A stretch of 64,000 nucleotides of DNA from an uncultured Psychroflexus sp. (GCA_913062845.1 CAJXVZ010000001.1:62001-126000), one strand, 5' to 3'. Shown: positions 25,779 to 34,721, counted from the stretch's first letter. Numbers and translations are program-made. The notes: generated by a model from the sequence alone, not told the origin.

Positions 25779-26552
25779 ATGAAACGACTTATTGTATTCA
25801 TCATTTTTTTAAGCACATTATATTCTTTTGCTAATGACGATTGGGGACAAACGGGCCACAGGACGGTTGCAGAGATAGCCAACCAATACCTGAGTGAAAA
25901 AGCAAAGGCAAAAATCAAATTAATCCTACAAGGACAAAGTATGGCTACAGCCTCAACCTTTGCCGATGAAATAAAATCGGATGACTTATACGATGAGTTT
26001 AAAGTATGGCACTATGCCAATGCCAGATTAAATGAAACTTATGCAGAGTCTGATAAAAATGAGGATGGCGATATTGTCATAGGCATTCAATATTGCATTA
26101 ATGTTTTGACCGATCCTGTTTCTGATGAAGAAGACCAGACTTTTTATCTGAAAATGCTCATACATTTGATTGGAGATATGCATCAGCCATTGCACCTTGG
26201 ACTTAAAGAAGATAAAGGCGGCAATGATTTTGAAGCAGATTGGTTTGGGGAAGATTCCAATCTGCACAGGATTTGGGATTCTGAAATGATAGATTCTTAC
26301 GGCATGAGCTATACTGAAATGGCAAGAAATAAAACCGTGTTAACACCTGATGAAATAAAATCTTATGCTGAAGGCAGTGTCGCAGATTGGGTCGAAGATA
26401 TAAGAATACTTACAAAAAAAGTTTACAATTCTGCCGAACAACGCGACAATCTGGGTTACCGTTATATGTATGATTGGTACGAAACACTCAAATTACAGCT
26501 CCATATTGCAGGAATAAGACTGGCTAAAGTTCTGAACCAGATATATTCCTAA
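25779..26552 (+). CDS. S1/P1 nuclease
   Basis: Secreted trinuclear-zinc nuclease of 257 residues acting on single-stranded nucleic acids and 3'-phosphates. A signal peptide (about 1-18) is cleaved so that Trp22, in DDWGQTGHRTV, lies at or near the mature N-terminus as the family requires. Candidate zinc ligands in order are W22, H27, the Asp in FADEI, the His in VWHYAN, HLIGDMHQPLH (two His and Asp), and NLHRIWDSE (His and Asp). All the expected ligand motifs are present, so the enzyme should be active, probably for nucleic-acid scavenging. It converges on the DUF2805 gene with a 4-bp overlap. Confidence 0.93.
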   Translation: MKRLIVFIIFLSTLYSFANDDWGQTGHRTVAEIANQYLSEKAKAKIKLILQGQSMATASTFADEIKSDDLYDEFKVWHYANARLNETYAESDKNEDGDIVIGIQYCINVLTDPVSDEEDQTFYLKMLIHLIGDMHQPLHLGLKEDKGGNDFEADWFGEDSNLHRIWDSEMIDSYGMSYTEMARNKTVLTPDEIKSYAEGSVADWVEDIRILTKKVYNSAEQRDNLGYRYMYDWYETLKLQLHIAGIRLAKVLNQIYS

Positions 26553-26836
26553 CGCTTAGAAATCTTATTCCCGCTGATATGCCTTTGCCTTGAGGATTTA
26601 AATCTTCCCTTTTTATTGTCTCTAAGTTTCTGGTGTTTTGTAGATCTTCCCTGTACGCGTTTTCGCCACATTTTGAAACTTGAAGATTTCATGTTACGCC
26701 TCATGATTTCAATGACCTCTTCTTCCTTCAAACCAAATTGAAATTCAATAGCGTCGAAAGTCGTTCGGTCTTCCCAGGCCATTTCAATGACTCGGTCTAA
26801 TTCTCTCTCTGATAGCTTATCCTCTATTGCACTCAT
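26549..26836 (-). CDS. TIGR03643 / DUF2805 family protein
   Basis: A 95-residue basic protein whose first two-thirds matches DUF2805 (TIGR03643): ELDRVIEMAWEDRTTFDAIEFQFGLKEEEVI followed by MRRNMKSSSFKMWRKRV. The helix-turn-helix-like spacing and Arg/Lys-rich tail suggest nucleic-acid binding, but no function is established. It is the downstream gene of a minus-strand run of small membrane-protein genes, 1 bp after the DoxX-like gene. Confidence 0.85.
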   Translation of the reverse strand: MSAIEDKLSERELDRVIEMAWEDRTTFDAIEFQFGLKEEEVIEIMRRNMKSSSFKMWRKRVQGRSTKHQKLRDNKKGRFKSSRQRHISGNKISKR

Positions 26837-26837
26837 A

Positions 26838-27185
26838 TTACAAATAATATATTGCCCACCAAATAAGTAAAAACTGAAGAGGTAACCTAAGAATTAGAAT
26901 GATTTTAGGAATTCCTAAAGCTTCTTTCTTGCCTTTTAACATATTGATATGAACTGTAAGGAAAACCAACAGCATGGCTACTATACCGTAAATTGCAATA
27001 TCCTTTAACGAATCAAAAAATAATGCTGCACCGCAGGCAATTTCTGCAAGACCACTGGCATAAACCAGAAAAGGTTTATACTTAAAATAATCAGGCATGA
27101 TTTTAATGTACGCACCTGGTTTTACAAAATGCATTATTCCCGCAAAAACATACATTATTGCCATCAAGATAAAGTGCCAGGTCAT
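26838..27185 (-). CDS. DoxX/MauE-like four-helix membrane protein
   Basis: A 115-residue protein with four hydrophobic helices, opening WHFILMAIMYVFAGIMHFVKPGAYIKIMPDYF. The GxxHFxxPxxY pattern and LAEIACGAALFF are typical of the small DoxX-like family. Some relatives take part in redox reactions, but no Cys or cofactor motif is visible here. It sits in the 28569-26549 minus-strand cluster with 6- and 1-bp gaps. Confidence 0.82.
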   Translation of the reverse strand: MTWHFILMAIMYVFAGIMHFVKPGAYIKIMPDYFKYKPFLVYASGLAEIACGAALFFDSLKDIAIYGIVAMLLVFLTVHINMLKGKKEALGIPKIILILRLPLQFLLIWWAIYYL

Positions 27186-27191
27186 ATCAAA

Positions 27192-27407
27192 TCATTTTAT
27201 TTTTTCCTGTCGGCCAATTAACAAATAAAAAACGATACCCGGATAGTTAAATAATAAAACTATAACAAACCACATCCATTTATTCTGTTTGAAGTGACCT
27301 TTATAAATATCTACAAGTACCACCAAAACAGGTGCGTACATTAGCAATAACAGAACTGCTAAAAGAATCATTTGAAAAACTCCAATCAGAAGTAAGCCTG
27401 CCATCAT
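27192..27407 (-). CDS. PLDc N-terminal domain (PLDc_N) small membrane protein
   Basis: Two-helix protein of 71 residues. The second helix and end, KWMWFVIVLLFNYPGIVFYLLIGRQ, match the PLDc_N pattern (W..v.l..P..G...Y...GR) that precedes phospholipase D domains and also occurs alone in Bacteroidota. It overlaps the upstream gene by 4 bp. Role unknown. Confidence 0.8.
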   Translation of the reverse strand: MMAGLLLIGVFQMILLAVLLLLMYAPVLVVLVDIYKGHFKQNKWMWFVIVLLFNYPGIVFYLLIGRQEKIK

Positions 27408-27832
27408 GAAATTTTATTTAATTTTGGATTTAAAGCTAAATTTTGGCTTAAAATGGCTTTTATTTGAGCTTCCAGCTGTTGAAAGTCCTCTTCATCAAGG
27501 AATTCTTTTTCAATACTCATGGATTTTTTATCTGAAAGCACCGTCAAATCTCCTACATAATATCGTATTCCCGTTATCTTTTCCAGTTCAATTTTCTTTG
27601 GCCATCCATGATGATTTCGTATAAATTTGTCATCTATACTGATATATCCTTTAGTTTTCTTGAGATAATTTTCAACAATAAAACCCAGACCAGCGACAAT
27701 GAAAAAATACATATACTTTTGATCAAAAAAAACCGCCCCTAAAATACCCATTGACAAATAACCAAAACCTAAAATAACCGGGGATTTTAAGAACTTTTTC
27801 TTGTAATAAAAACGTTGTATTGTTTCTGACAT
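27404..27832 (-). CDS. Membrane protein with PH-like C-terminal region, function unknown
   Basis: A 142-residue protein with two adjacent membrane helices (about 18-37 and 41-57) followed by a soluble beta-rich part: GYISIDDKFIRNH, ELEKITGIRYYVGDLTVL and an acidic helix FQQLEAQIKAIL. This arrangement resembles bacterial PH-domain membrane proteins, but I cannot place it in a named family. It overlaps both neighbours by 1-4 bp, so it is translationally coupled to the ion channel gene upstream. Confidence 0.65.
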   Translation of the reverse strand: MSETIQRFYYKKKFLKSPVILGFGYLSMGILGAVFFDQKYMYFFIVAGLGFIVENYLKKTKGYISIDDKFIRNHHGWPKKIELEKITGIRYYVGDLTVLSDKKSMSIEKEFLDEEDFQQLEAQIKAILSQNLALNPKLNKIS

Positions 27833-28569
27833 TACTCCTCATGTAATATTGATTGTTCAAGACGGTCTTCCTGTATTTTTCTGGCTTTGGATAATGCGCT
27901 GGCTATAAGTCCGGCGGGTATGGTTATGATGCCAACACCAACTAAAAGAATAAAAAGTGTAAATATCTTTCCGCCACTTGTAATAGGATAAACATCACCG
28001 TAGCCAACAGTTGTCAGGGTTACAGCAGCCCACCAACTACTATCGACAACAGACGAAAAATATTGTGGCTGTGCTTCATGCTCAAAATAATAAATACCAG
28101 CAGAAGCCAGAAATAAAAATATAAATGTAAGCATTAAGAAAAGGATCAATTCCTCTTTAATTATTCCATAAGCTATATGGAAACGCCTTAAAGCTTTATT
28201 GTACCTGATGAGCTTAAACATTCTGAAGATCCTGAATATCCTGAATGCTCTTAAAGCTCTAAGGTCAAAGAAATTTGATAAATAGAAAGGTAACACGGCC
28301 AACAAATCTATAATGCCATAAAAACTAAAAAAATATTTCAATGGCTTTTCGGCAATATAAATCCTTAGGACATATTCAATAGAAAAAACAATGACACAAA
28401 ACCATTCAAATCTTGTCAAAAATTCCTGAGTACTTTGTGAGTTATCAGGAAAGGTTTCTATTGTAAAAGCCACTAAAGAAAGAATGATCAACAATTGGAT
28501 GAAGCTATCGAATAGTCTGCCGCTCAGGGTTGAATTATCGTCTATAATAAATTTCAGTTTTTCCTTCAA
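27832..28569 (-). CDS. Voltage-gated-type potassium channel (ion transporter)
   Basis: A 245-residue six-helix cation channel subunit, expected to assemble as a tetramer in the inner membrane. S1-S3 lie at about 20-105. S4 is RALRAFRIFRIFRMFKLIRYNKALRRF with Arg at every third position, the voltage-sensor pattern. The pore loop WWAAVTLTTVGYGDVYP carries the K+ selectivity filter TVGYGD, followed by S6 (about 205-228) and a short cytoplasmic tail. First gene of the minus-strand cluster. Confidence 0.93.
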   Translation of the reverse strand: MKEKLKFIIDDNSTLSGRLFDSFIQLLIILSLVAFTIETFPDNSQSTQEFLTRFEWFCVIVFSIEYVLRIYIAEKPLKYFFSFYGIIDLLAVLPFYLSNFFDLRALRAFRIFRIFRMFKLIRYNKALRRFHIAYGIIKEELILFLMLTFIFLFLASAGIYYFEHEAQPQYFSSVVDSSWWAAVTLTTVGYGDVYPITSGGKIFTLFILLVGVGIITIPAGLIASALSKARKIQEDRLEQSILHEE

Positions 28570-28650
28570 GACAGAACAATTAATGGTTTATAGAATATCA
28601 AATATATTTAAAATTAGCTTGATTTTAAAAACATTAAATTTTAAATAGTT

Positions 28651-28658
28651 TACTTTTG
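28651..28658 (+). promoter_or_regulatory. -7 box for the 62-residue membrane protein and CYTH genes
   Basis: TACTTTTG followed by CA, exact match to TAnnTTTG, 17 bases before the ATG at 28676. Confidence 0.4.
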
Positions 28659-28675
28659 CATAAGATATAAACGTA

Positions 28676-28864
28676 ATGTTCTCACAAGGTCAATGGATTT
28701 TTGCTGCCTTTTTTGTCATAGCTTTTGTCATTGTCATGATCATAAGCTATAAAGGCGATAAAGTACTTCACAAAAAATATTATAAAGGAAGCATATTTGT
28801 CTTATTGGGTTTTCTGGCTTTTGTAGTACTTTTATTTATAATGAAATTTGCGCTAAAGCCATAA
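28676..28864 (+). CDS. Two-helix membrane protein, 62 residues
   Basis: Short protein with two hydrophobic helices (about 7-25 and 38-58) joined by a basic loop (SYKGDKVLHKKYYKG). The gene begins 17 bp after a good -7 box and ends 1 bp before the CYTH gene, which supports it as real and cotranscribed. No family recognised beyond a general resemblance to small flavobacterial membrane proteins. Confidence 0.7.
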   Translation: MFSQGQWIFAAFFVIAFVIVMIISYKGDKVLHKKYYKGSIFVLLGFLAFVVLLFIMKFALKP

Positions 28865-28865
28865 C

Positions 28866-29312
28866 ATGCATTTAGAAATTGAAAGAAAATTTCTTGTCAA
28901 ATCTGACGAATACAAAAACTCGTATTTGAAAAAATATGATATCGTTCAAGGCTTTTTGAACAAGGACAAAAACCGAACTGTCAGAATTAGGCTAAAAAAC
29001 AATAAGGGCTTTATCACTGTAAAAGGAATATCTTCAAAAGATGGCAGGACAAGGTTAGAATGGGAAAAAGAAATTGAACCCGGCGAAGCCAAAAATCTTC
29101 TTAACCTTTGCCATAAACCTCTTTTAAGTAAAACAAGATTTGAAATACTTTTTGAAGGAAAAATATTTGAAGTAGACGAATTTCACGAGAATCACCAGGG
29201 TTTGGTGATCGCAGAAATTGAATTAAAGACTGCCGATGAAAATTTCAAAAAACCCAACTGGCTGGGAGAAGAAGTTACCGGAAACCCTGAATATTACAAT
29301 TCTCAATTGTAA
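28866..29312 (+). CDS. CYTH domain protein (triphosphate tunnel metalloenzyme)
   Basis: A 148-residue protein opening with the CYTH signature EIERKFLV (residues 3-10). Paired charged residues on alternating strands follow: RTVRIRLKNNKGFITVKG, RLEWEKEIE, KTRFEI and EVDEFHENHQGLVIAEIELK. These line the triphosphate tunnel. Bacterial members hydrolyse inorganic triphosphate or other triphosphates. The polyphosphate genes are 22 kb away, so no direct link is implied. All the charge pairs look intact, so it should be active. Confidence 0.92.
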   Translation: MHLEIERKFLVKSDEYKNSYLKKYDIVQGFLNKDKNRTVRIRLKNNKGFITVKGISSKDGRTRLEWEKEIEPGEAKNLLNLCHKPLLSKTRFEILFEGKIFEVDEFHENHQGLVIAEIELKTADENFKKPNWLGEEVTGNPEYYNSQL

Positions 29313-29313
29313 T

Positions 29314-29493
29314 TTACACCCTTCCTTTTAGGGCATTAAAAACCCATGCAATAGCAAAAAAACCAATACCGACGGCTGCAAAACCCCAACCGGCAACGTC
29401 ATTATATCTAAAAGCACCTAAGGCTATCAATCCAATACCTACAACTATCATAATAAATGTTGCCCAACCCAGCACTGTGTTTTTATTCATCAT
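29314..29493 (-). CDS. Small membrane protein, 59 residues (CAL67264-like)
   Basis: A short gene of 59 codons starting MMNKNTVLGWATF, with two glycine-rich membrane helices (about 8-28 and 37-54) and a KGRV end. It converges on the CYTH gene with a 1-bp gap. It resembles small flavobacterial membrane proteins that I recall as the CAL67264 family, named from memory. The continuous hydrophobic pattern, basic ends and tight packing against the neighbour support it as a real gene. Function unknown. Confidence 0.65.
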   Translation of the reverse strand: MMNKNTVLGWATFIMIVVGIGLIALGAFRYNDVAGWGFAAVGIGFFAIAWVFNALKGRV

Positions 29494-29580
29494 CTTTGCA
29501 ATATTAATTTAACATGTCTTTACTGTTAAGCAAAAGTAAGGATAAATTTATCAAAAGCAATTTTCAATATTGAAGACAAT

Positions 29581-29874
29581 CTAACTTAAAACAATTTTTT
29601 TGATTAACGCTGTACCCAGACTTTCATTTAAATTATTGATTATCTTAGTTTTACCATAACTTAACTCTTCTCTAAGTACTGCAGAATCCAGCCTGACAAA
29701 CAAGGTGTCTTTCTTTAGATGAACTTTGGTAGTGTGCTTTTCAATAGCAGGTCCCATTTGTTCAGACCAGGCTCTTTTGACCTCAACCTGGTTTAAGCCA
29801 TCACTGAGTTTCTTTTTTTCCTTAAACAACTTAAGCACCTCACTTAAGTGTTTAGTATTGTATTCGTTGTCCAT
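29581..29874 (-). CDS. DUF721 domain protein (DciA-like)
   Basis: A 97-residue protein of the DUF721 family: LSEVLKLFKEKKKLSDGLNQVEVKRAWSEQMG, then TLFVRLDSAVLREELSYGKTKIINNLNESLG. DUF721 is the core of DciA, the ancestral loader of the DnaB replicative helicase, and short members near recF are common in Bacteroidota. It abuts the lipoprotein gene (1-bp overlap), and recF is two genes upstream on the same strand. A replication role is plausible from this context. Confidence 0.85.
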   Translation of the reverse strand: MDNEYNTKHLSEVLKLFKEKKKLSDGLNQVEVKRAWSEQMGPAIEKHTTKVHLKKDTLFVRLDSAVLREELSYGKTKIINNLNESLGTALIKKIVLS

Positions 29875-30308
29875 TATTCAGTGTTTAGGTTTAAAGCTTC
29901 AAATCTTTTGTAAGTATACAAAAAATTGTCTTTGTTTTTTATGAGCATCAGACTGTCATTAAGCCTTAACACATCCACTTCCCATTCATCCAGAGGGGTT
30001 TTATATTTCAACCTTAAAGTATCGTTCCTGTATTCCCAGACAAATTTTTCAACTGCCTTTGAAGTTTTATAGTTTCCTGATAAATTTGGCTTTAATTTCT
30101 TTCTAAACCCCAGAGAATCATTTATTTCAAAATAATCTATCTGGGTATTGATATTGTATACTACATTCTTACCATAAGGATTTTGCGCCTGAACAATTTC
30201 CCAGTATCCATTTAAATTTTCAATCTCGATGTCCTGATTTTTTTTATTCTGGCATGAAACAATAAAAGTAAAAAGTAAAAGAATTTTTAGCCTGTAAGCG
30301 TATTTCAT
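29874..30308 (-). CDS. Lipocalin-like predicted lipoprotein
   Basis: A 144-residue predicted lipoprotein. I choose the ATG at 30308, one base after the recF stop, which opens a signal peptide ending in IVSCQ (lipobox Cys about 18). Earlier Met codons lie inside recF. The mature part has alternating strands: LNGYWEIVQAQNPYG, SGNYKTSK, DTLRLKYK and SLMLIKNKDNFLYTYKR. This resembles the small lipocalin-like domains (GxWxl...) of Bacteroidota. Ligand unknown. It lies between recF and the DUF721 gene in one operon. Confidence 0.75.
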   Translation of the reverse strand: MKYAYRLKILLLFTFIVSCQNKKNQDIEIENLNGYWEIVQAQNPYGKNVVYNINTQIDYFEINDSLGFRKKLKPNLSGNYKTSKAVEKFVWEYRNDTLRLKYKTPLDEWEVDVLRLNDSLMLIKNKDNFLYTYKRFEALNLNTE

Positions 30309-30309
30309 T

Positions 30310-31404
30310 TTAAAGATCATATTCATCTAAATTTATGATTTTATATTTTTCAGCATTTGCTTTCACCACTTCTTCTGTGCGTTCAGGATGGGTGTCGCTA
30401 ATAAACATTTGACCCAGATTTTGCTGTGTTACCATATTAACTATGTGCTTTACCCTGTGCTCGTCCAGCTTATCAAAGATATCATCCAATAGTAATATAG
30501 GATTTAATCCCTGACTTTCTTTGATGTAATCGTACTGTGCAAATTTGAGTGCGATAAGATAGGACTTTTGCTGACCCTGAGACCCAAACTTTTTGACCGG
30601 ATAATTATTTAAATCGAAGATTAAATCGTCTTTATGAATACCGACACTGGTGTATTGTAATGCCATATCCTTCTGCAATTTACTTTCAAGTAGTTTCTCC
30701 AGGCTATGGTCATGCAATTGGCTTTTATAAGTTATTTGAATAGGTTCTTCTTTCTTGCATATTTCAAAATATCTTTTTTGCAATATGGTTTTAAATTTAT
30801 CAATAAAATCGCATCGCTTATCATAGATATATTGGCCAAGACTTACCAGTTGATCATTGTAAACTTCAAGGTTACTGCTGTCAAAAGTATGGTTGGCTGC
30901 AAAGTATTTCAACAGTGCATTTCTTTGGCTCAGAATATTATTGTATTTGATAAGTGTGTTGAGATATACCTTATCGATCTGAGAAATCACAGCATCCATA
31001 AATTTTCTGCGAACATCACTACCTTCAAGAATTAAATCCCTGTCGGTGGGTGAAATGATCACCACAGGAATAAAGCCAACATGATCACTTAGCCGGTCAT
31101 AGACTTTGGCATTACGCTTCACTACTTTTTTATCCCCTTTTTTTACGGAGATGGTAATATTTTCATTTTTATCCAGTCTATTAAAATTACCATCTACTAC
31201 AAAAAACTCTTCGCCGTGCTTTATATTTTGTCTGGTAATGGGATTAAAATAGCTTTTTGTGTAAGCCAGGTGATAAATACTATCCAAAATATTGGTTTTA
31301 CCCTTACCATTCTGTCCGACAATACAATTGATTTTATCATCAAATTCAAATTTTGCGGATTCAAAATTTTTATAATAAATCAATGATAATGAGTTTAATA
31401 CCAT
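30310..31404 (-). CDS. recF: DNA replication and repair protein RecF
   Basis: SMC-like ATPase of 364 residues that helps load RecA at single-strand gaps. Walker A is GQNGKGKTN (about 30-38). The signature region is [20 protein letters not shown], Walker [15 protein letters not shown], and the H-loop-like FISDTHPE follows. The dimerisation arm in the middle is of normal length. It heads the operon recF-lipoprotein-DUF721. The upstream gap is 133 bp and divergent from the TPR gene, with a TAGCTTTG -7-like box at 31436-31443. Confidence 0.96.
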   Translation of the reverse strand: MVLNSLSLIYYKNFESAKFEFDDKINCIVGQNGKGKTNILDSIYHLAYTKSYFNPITRQNIKHGEEFFVVDGNFNRLDKNENITISVKKGDKKVVKRNAKVYDRLSDHVGFIPVVIISPTDRDLILEGSDVRRKFMDAVISQIDKVYLNTLIKYNNILSQRNALLKYFAANHTFDSSNLEVYNDQLVSLGQYIYDKRCDFIDKFKTILQKRYFEICKKEEPIQITYKSQLHDHSLEKLLESKLQKDMALQYTSVGIHKDDLIFDLNNYPVKKFGSQGQQKSYLIALKFAQYDYIKESQGLNPILLLDDIFDKLDEHRVKHIVNMVTQQNLGQMFISDTHPERTEEVVKANAEKYKIINLDEYDL

Positions 31405-31488
31405 AAAATATTTTTAAAAGACATAAATCTATTTTCAAAGCTAAACATTCATTTTTAATTGAGTTTTCAATTTTTAAAAAATTAAGCA

Positions 31489-31516
31489 TTGGTTATCAAT
31501 AAAAATTATACTTTTG
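31489..31516 (+). promoter_or_regulatory. Bacteroidota promoter for the TPR-ribH-M48 genes
   Basis: TTG at 31489-31491, 17 bases, then TACTTTTG at 31509-31516, a full match to both elements of the Bacteroidota promoter. It lies 21 bases before the ATG at 31538. Confidence 0.55.
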
Positions 31517-31537
31517 CAAGTCGAATAAATTTAGCAT

Positions 31538-32314
31538 ATGGCAACGTATAAAAAGCGCGGTGGCAAGCCCAAAACAAAGAAAGAAAAACAGGACAAAATA
31601 GAAGAAGAGTCAACAACAGCTGAAGTATTTAATACGCTGGATGAAGGTGCTTCCAAAACAGAAGAAATTATATCTAAATACCAGAATGTTATAGTTGGTG
31701 TGATTCTCGTCGCAGTTGTTGGTATCCTTGGCTACTTAGGTTACAACAAATACATCATAGAACCTAAGGAAGAAGAGGCAGCCAATGAGCTTAACCAGTC
31801 ACAGATATATTTTGATATGGCTCTGGAGTCTACAAACGCGACTGAAAGAGATTCGCTTTTTAATATGGCCATTAATGGTGGTAATGGAAAGTTTGGTTTC
31901 GTTGATATCGCCGAAGAATACAGTTCTACAAAAATAGGTGACCTGGCAAATTATTATGCCGGCATATCTTATCTTAATACAGGTGATTATCAAAATGCGA
32001 TAAGCTATTTGGAAGCTTTCAAAACTGATGATGAAATCATAGCAACTTTTGCAATAGGTGCAATAGGCGATGCCTTTTTACAACTGGAACAACCAGAGGA
32101 AGCTTTGGATTATTTTGTAAAAGCTGCCAACAGAAGAGACAACAATTACACTACACCAAAATACTTATTTAAGGCTGCAATAACTGCCCTTGAACTAAAT
32201 GATGCAGAAAGTGCAATTGAGTACTTAGAAAGAATAGAAGAGAAATACAGCGATTCTGAAGAAGCAAAAAAAATAGCGCCATACCTGGGTAAGGCCATGG
32301 CCATGAAATCTTAA
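31538..32314 (+). CDS. Membrane-anchored tetratricopeptide repeat protein (YfgM-like)
   Basis: A 258-residue protein with a Lys/Glu-rich N-terminus, one membrane helix (about 51-69) and an outward-facing helical repeat region. TPR-type pairs are LANYYAGISYLNTGDYQNAISYLEAF, GDAFLQLEQPEEALDYFVKAA and ITALELNDAESAIEYLERIEE. The architecture matches the YfgM/BamD-like single-span TPR proteins that assist exported-protein quality control. It is followed by ribH after 4 bp. Confidence 0.85.
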   Translation: MATYKKRGGKPKTKKEKQDKIEEESTTAEVFNTLDEGASKTEEIISKYQNVIVGVILVAVVGILGYLGYNKYIIEPKEEEAANELNQSQIYFDMALESTNATERDSLFNMAINGGNGKFGFVDIAEEYSSTKIGDLANYYAGISYLNTGDYQNAISYLEAFKTDDEIIATFAIGAIGDAFLQLEQPEEALDYFVKAANRRDNNYTTPKYLFKAAITALELNDAESAIEYLERIEEKYSDSEEAKKIAPYLGKAMAMKS

Positions 32315-32318
32315 TATA

Positions 32319-32825
32319 ATGGCTACTTCCGGAAATAATCTTTCTGAATACGACTCTGATAATGTACCTGATGCAAAAGACTTCAAATTTGGAGTCGTTG
32401 TTTCTGAGTGGAATGCAGATATTACACAAAATCTTTTCCAGGGCGCATTTGATGCCTTTATAAAACATAATGTTTTTAAGGAAAATATTGTAAGATGGAA
32501 TGTGCCCGGTAGTTTTGAATTGATCTATGGTGCAAAAACACTCGCAGAGAGCTTTGATATGCTAGATGCCATCATTGTCATTGGGTCAGTGATTGAAGGA
32601 GAGACAAAGCACTTCGATTTTGTTTGCCAAGGGGTTTCAAACGGTATTGCACAATTGAATATTGATCTGGATATACCTGTTATTTTTTGCGTTCTAACAG
32701 ACCATAACAAACAACAATCTATAGATCGGTCCGGCGGTAAGCACGGCAACAAAGGCACTGAAGCTGCTATTGCGGCAATAAAAATGGCTCAGCTAAAGAA
32801 AGACGCCAAATTCTACAAACCTTAG
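32319..32825 (+). CDS. ribH: 6,7-dimethyl-8-ribityllumazine synthase
   Basis: Penultimate riboflavin enzyme condensing 3,4-dihydroxybutanone phosphate with the ribitylaminouracil. The 168-residue protein shows VVSEWNADIT (substrate loop), VPGSFELIYGAKTLAE, IVIGSVIEGETKHFDFVC with the catalytic His, and PVIFCVLTDHNKQQSIDRSGG. Length and motifs fit an icosahedral lumazine synthase. It sits between a TPR gene (4 bp) and an M48 protease gene (5 bp), away from other rib genes. Confidence 0.96.
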   Translation: MATSGNNLSEYDSDNVPDAKDFKFGVVVSEWNADITQNLFQGAFDAFIKHNVFKENIVRWNVPGSFELIYGAKTLAESFDMLDAIIVIGSVIEGETKHFDFVCQGVSNGIAQLNIDLDIPVIFCVLTDHNKQQSIDRSGGKHGNKGTEAAIAAIKMAQLKKDAKFYKP

Positions 32826-32830
32826 ATTTT

Positions 32831-34072
32831 ATGACCGCACAACTGCTTTTCTATATCATTCTAGGAATAGTTGTACTTTCATTTATATTTGAGCAATATC
32901 TGGATCACATTAATGCAAAAAAGTTTAATGATGAGGTTCCAGATGAACTCAAAGATGTCTACGATGAAAAAGAATACCAAAAATCTCAGGCCTACAAAGC
33001 CGCAAAGCACAAATTTGTTACTTTTAGCAGCTGGATATCATTTATAGCTATTGTCGTTTTTTTATTGCTGGATGGTTTCGCCTACGTAAATCAATTAGCC
33101 TTCAGCATAACTTCACAACCTATTGCTGTAGGATTATTATTTTTTGGCATACTTCTCTTGGCCAGCGATATATTATCTACACCGTTTAGCTACTACTCTA
33201 CTTTTGTTATAGAAGAAAAATTTGGATTCAATAAAACGACCAAAAAACTCTTTTGGCTGGACAAATTAAAGGGCTGGCTTGTTGGCGCTATCTTAGGCGG
33301 AATTATACTGAGTTTAATTATCTGGTTCTTTCAAAAATTTCCAGACACGTTTTGGCTTTACGCGTGGATATTGATAAGTCTTTTCAGCCTGATCATGAAT
33401 ATGTTTTACACAAAATTGATTGTACCATTATTCAATAAGCAGACGCCTTTAGAAAACGGAAGCCTGAGAGATAAGATTGAAAGTTATGCAGAAACAGTAG
33501 GCTTTCAACTGGATAATATTTTTGTGATAGATGGTTCGAAACGAAGTACAAAAGCCAACGCCTATTTCTCCGGTTTTGGATCACAAAAACAAATTACTTT
33601 GTATGATACTCTGGTTAATGACCTCGAGGAAGAAGAGATTGTTGCTGTCCTGGCCCATGAAGTTGGACACTATAAACACAAGCATATTATTTACAATCTT
33701 GTGATCTCAATCATATCAACTGGGTTTACGCTTTGGATACTATCCCTTATGATTGGTAACCCGTTATTGTATGAAGCTCTTGGCGTGGAAAAACCGGGGT
33801 TCCACATTGGTCTGGTCGCATTTGGGTTACTTTATTCACCAATATCCACATTAACAGGTTTACTGATGAATATGTTGTCCAGAAAATTTGAATATCAGGC
33901 AGATAATTATGCAAAAGATACATTTGATGGCAAATTTTTGCTGCAGGCCTTAAAAAAACTTTCCAGAAAGAGTCTGAGTAATTTAACACCACATCCACTA
34001 TACGTTCAGATCCATTATTCTCACCCGAGTCTTTTACAGCGCGTTAGAAATCTTAAGCGCAGAAAAAGTTAA
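32831..34072 (+). CDS. M48 family metallopeptidase (Ste24 / CAAX prenyl protease 1-like)
   Basis: Multi-pass membrane zinc protease of 413 residues. The zinc motif is HEVGH (H276, E277, H280), followed by YKHKH, and the third ligand Glu is in RKFEYQADNYA. The N-terminal half is the CAAX_prot-type membrane barrel (helices about 3-22, 58-78, 95-115, 150-172, 178-200) with FSYYSTFVIEEKFGFNKTT. PHPLYVQIHYSHPSLLQRV near the end is typical of Ste24. Bacterial relatives degrade or mature membrane and prelipid proteins; the target here is unknown. Confidence 0.93.
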   Translation: MTAQLLFYIILGIVVLSFIFEQYLDHINAKKFNDEVPDELKDVYDEKEYQKSQAYKAAKHKFVTFSSWISFIAIVVFLLLDGFAYVNQLAFSITSQPIAVGLLFFGILLLASDILSTPFSYYSTFVIEEKFGFNKTTKKLFWLDKLKGWLVGAILGGIILSLIIWFFQKFPDTFWLYAWILISLFSLIMNMFYTKLIVPLFNKQTPLENGSLRDKIESYAETVGFQLDNIFVIDGSKRSTKANAYFSGFGSQKQITLYDTLVNDLEEEEIVAVLAHEVGHYKHKHIIYNLVISIISTGFTLWILSLMIGNPLLYEALGVEKPGFHIGLVAFGLLYSPISTLTGLLMNMLSRKFEYQADNYAKDTFDGKFLLQALKKLSRKSLSNLTPHPLYVQIHYSHPSLLQRVRNLKRRKS

Positions 34073-34145
34073 AAACCCTTTCTTTTTCTGATTTTATTGT
34101 AACCTGACGCTGAGCCATTCAATCAGAAAATTATATTTTAGTTGA

Positions 34146-34718
34146 ATGCTTTTAAAAATTCTTGACAAAAAAATATTATCTGACAATTGGTATAAACTTT
34201 TCAAATACACATTCAGATACCAAAAAAGAAATGGTACGGTAGAAATTCAAAAACGAGAAGTATACGACAGAGGAAACGGGGCTGCCATACTATTGTACAA
34301 CCTCGAAAAAAAGACCATAATTCTTACCAGGCAATTCAGATTGCCAACATATCTGAACCAGAATAAAGATGGCATGATGACAGAAGTCTGTGCAGGTATT
34401 CTGGATGAAAAAGACCCGGAACAATGTGTAATAAGAGAGACCAAAGAAGAAACCGGTTATGAGATAAAAAGTGCCCAAAAGATTTTTGAAGCATACATGT
34501 CGCCCGGTGCCGTTACTGAAATCATACATTTTTTTATTGCCGAATACAAACCACACATGAAGACCGGAAAAGGTGGTGGACTTGAAAAGGAAACTGAAGA
34601 CATAGAAGTTCTGGAGCTGGAATTCAACAAGGCATACAACATGATTGAAAAAGGCGAAATAAAAGACGCCAAAACAATTTTACTTCTACAACATGCCAAA
34701 ATTTCAAAGCTCTTTTGA
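34146..34718 (+). CDS. NUDIX hydrolase, GDP-mannose pyrophosphatase (NudK)-like
   Basis: A 190-residue nucleoside-diphosphate-sugar pyrophosphatase. The NUDIX box runs from the Gly in CAGILDE through RETKEETGYE with the metal-binding glutamates present. It is preceded by the ADP-ribose/GDP-mannose pyrophosphatase-type beta domain (YDRGNGAAILLYNLEKKTIILTRQFRLP) and followed by YMSPGAVTEIIHFFIAEY. This layout matches NudK, which splits GDP-mannose. An 8-bp-stem hairpin follows the stop by 3 bp. Confidence 0.88.
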   Translation: MLLKILDKKILSDNWYKLFKYTFRYQKRNGTVEIQKREVYDRGNGAAILLYNLEKKTIILTRQFRLPTYLNQNKDGMMTEVCAGILDEKDPEQCVIRETKEETGYEIKSAQKIFEAYMSPGAVTEIIHFFIAEYKPHMKTGKGGGLEKETEDIEVLELEFNKAYNMIEKGEIKDAKTILLLQHAKISKLF

Positions 34719-34721
34719 ATT

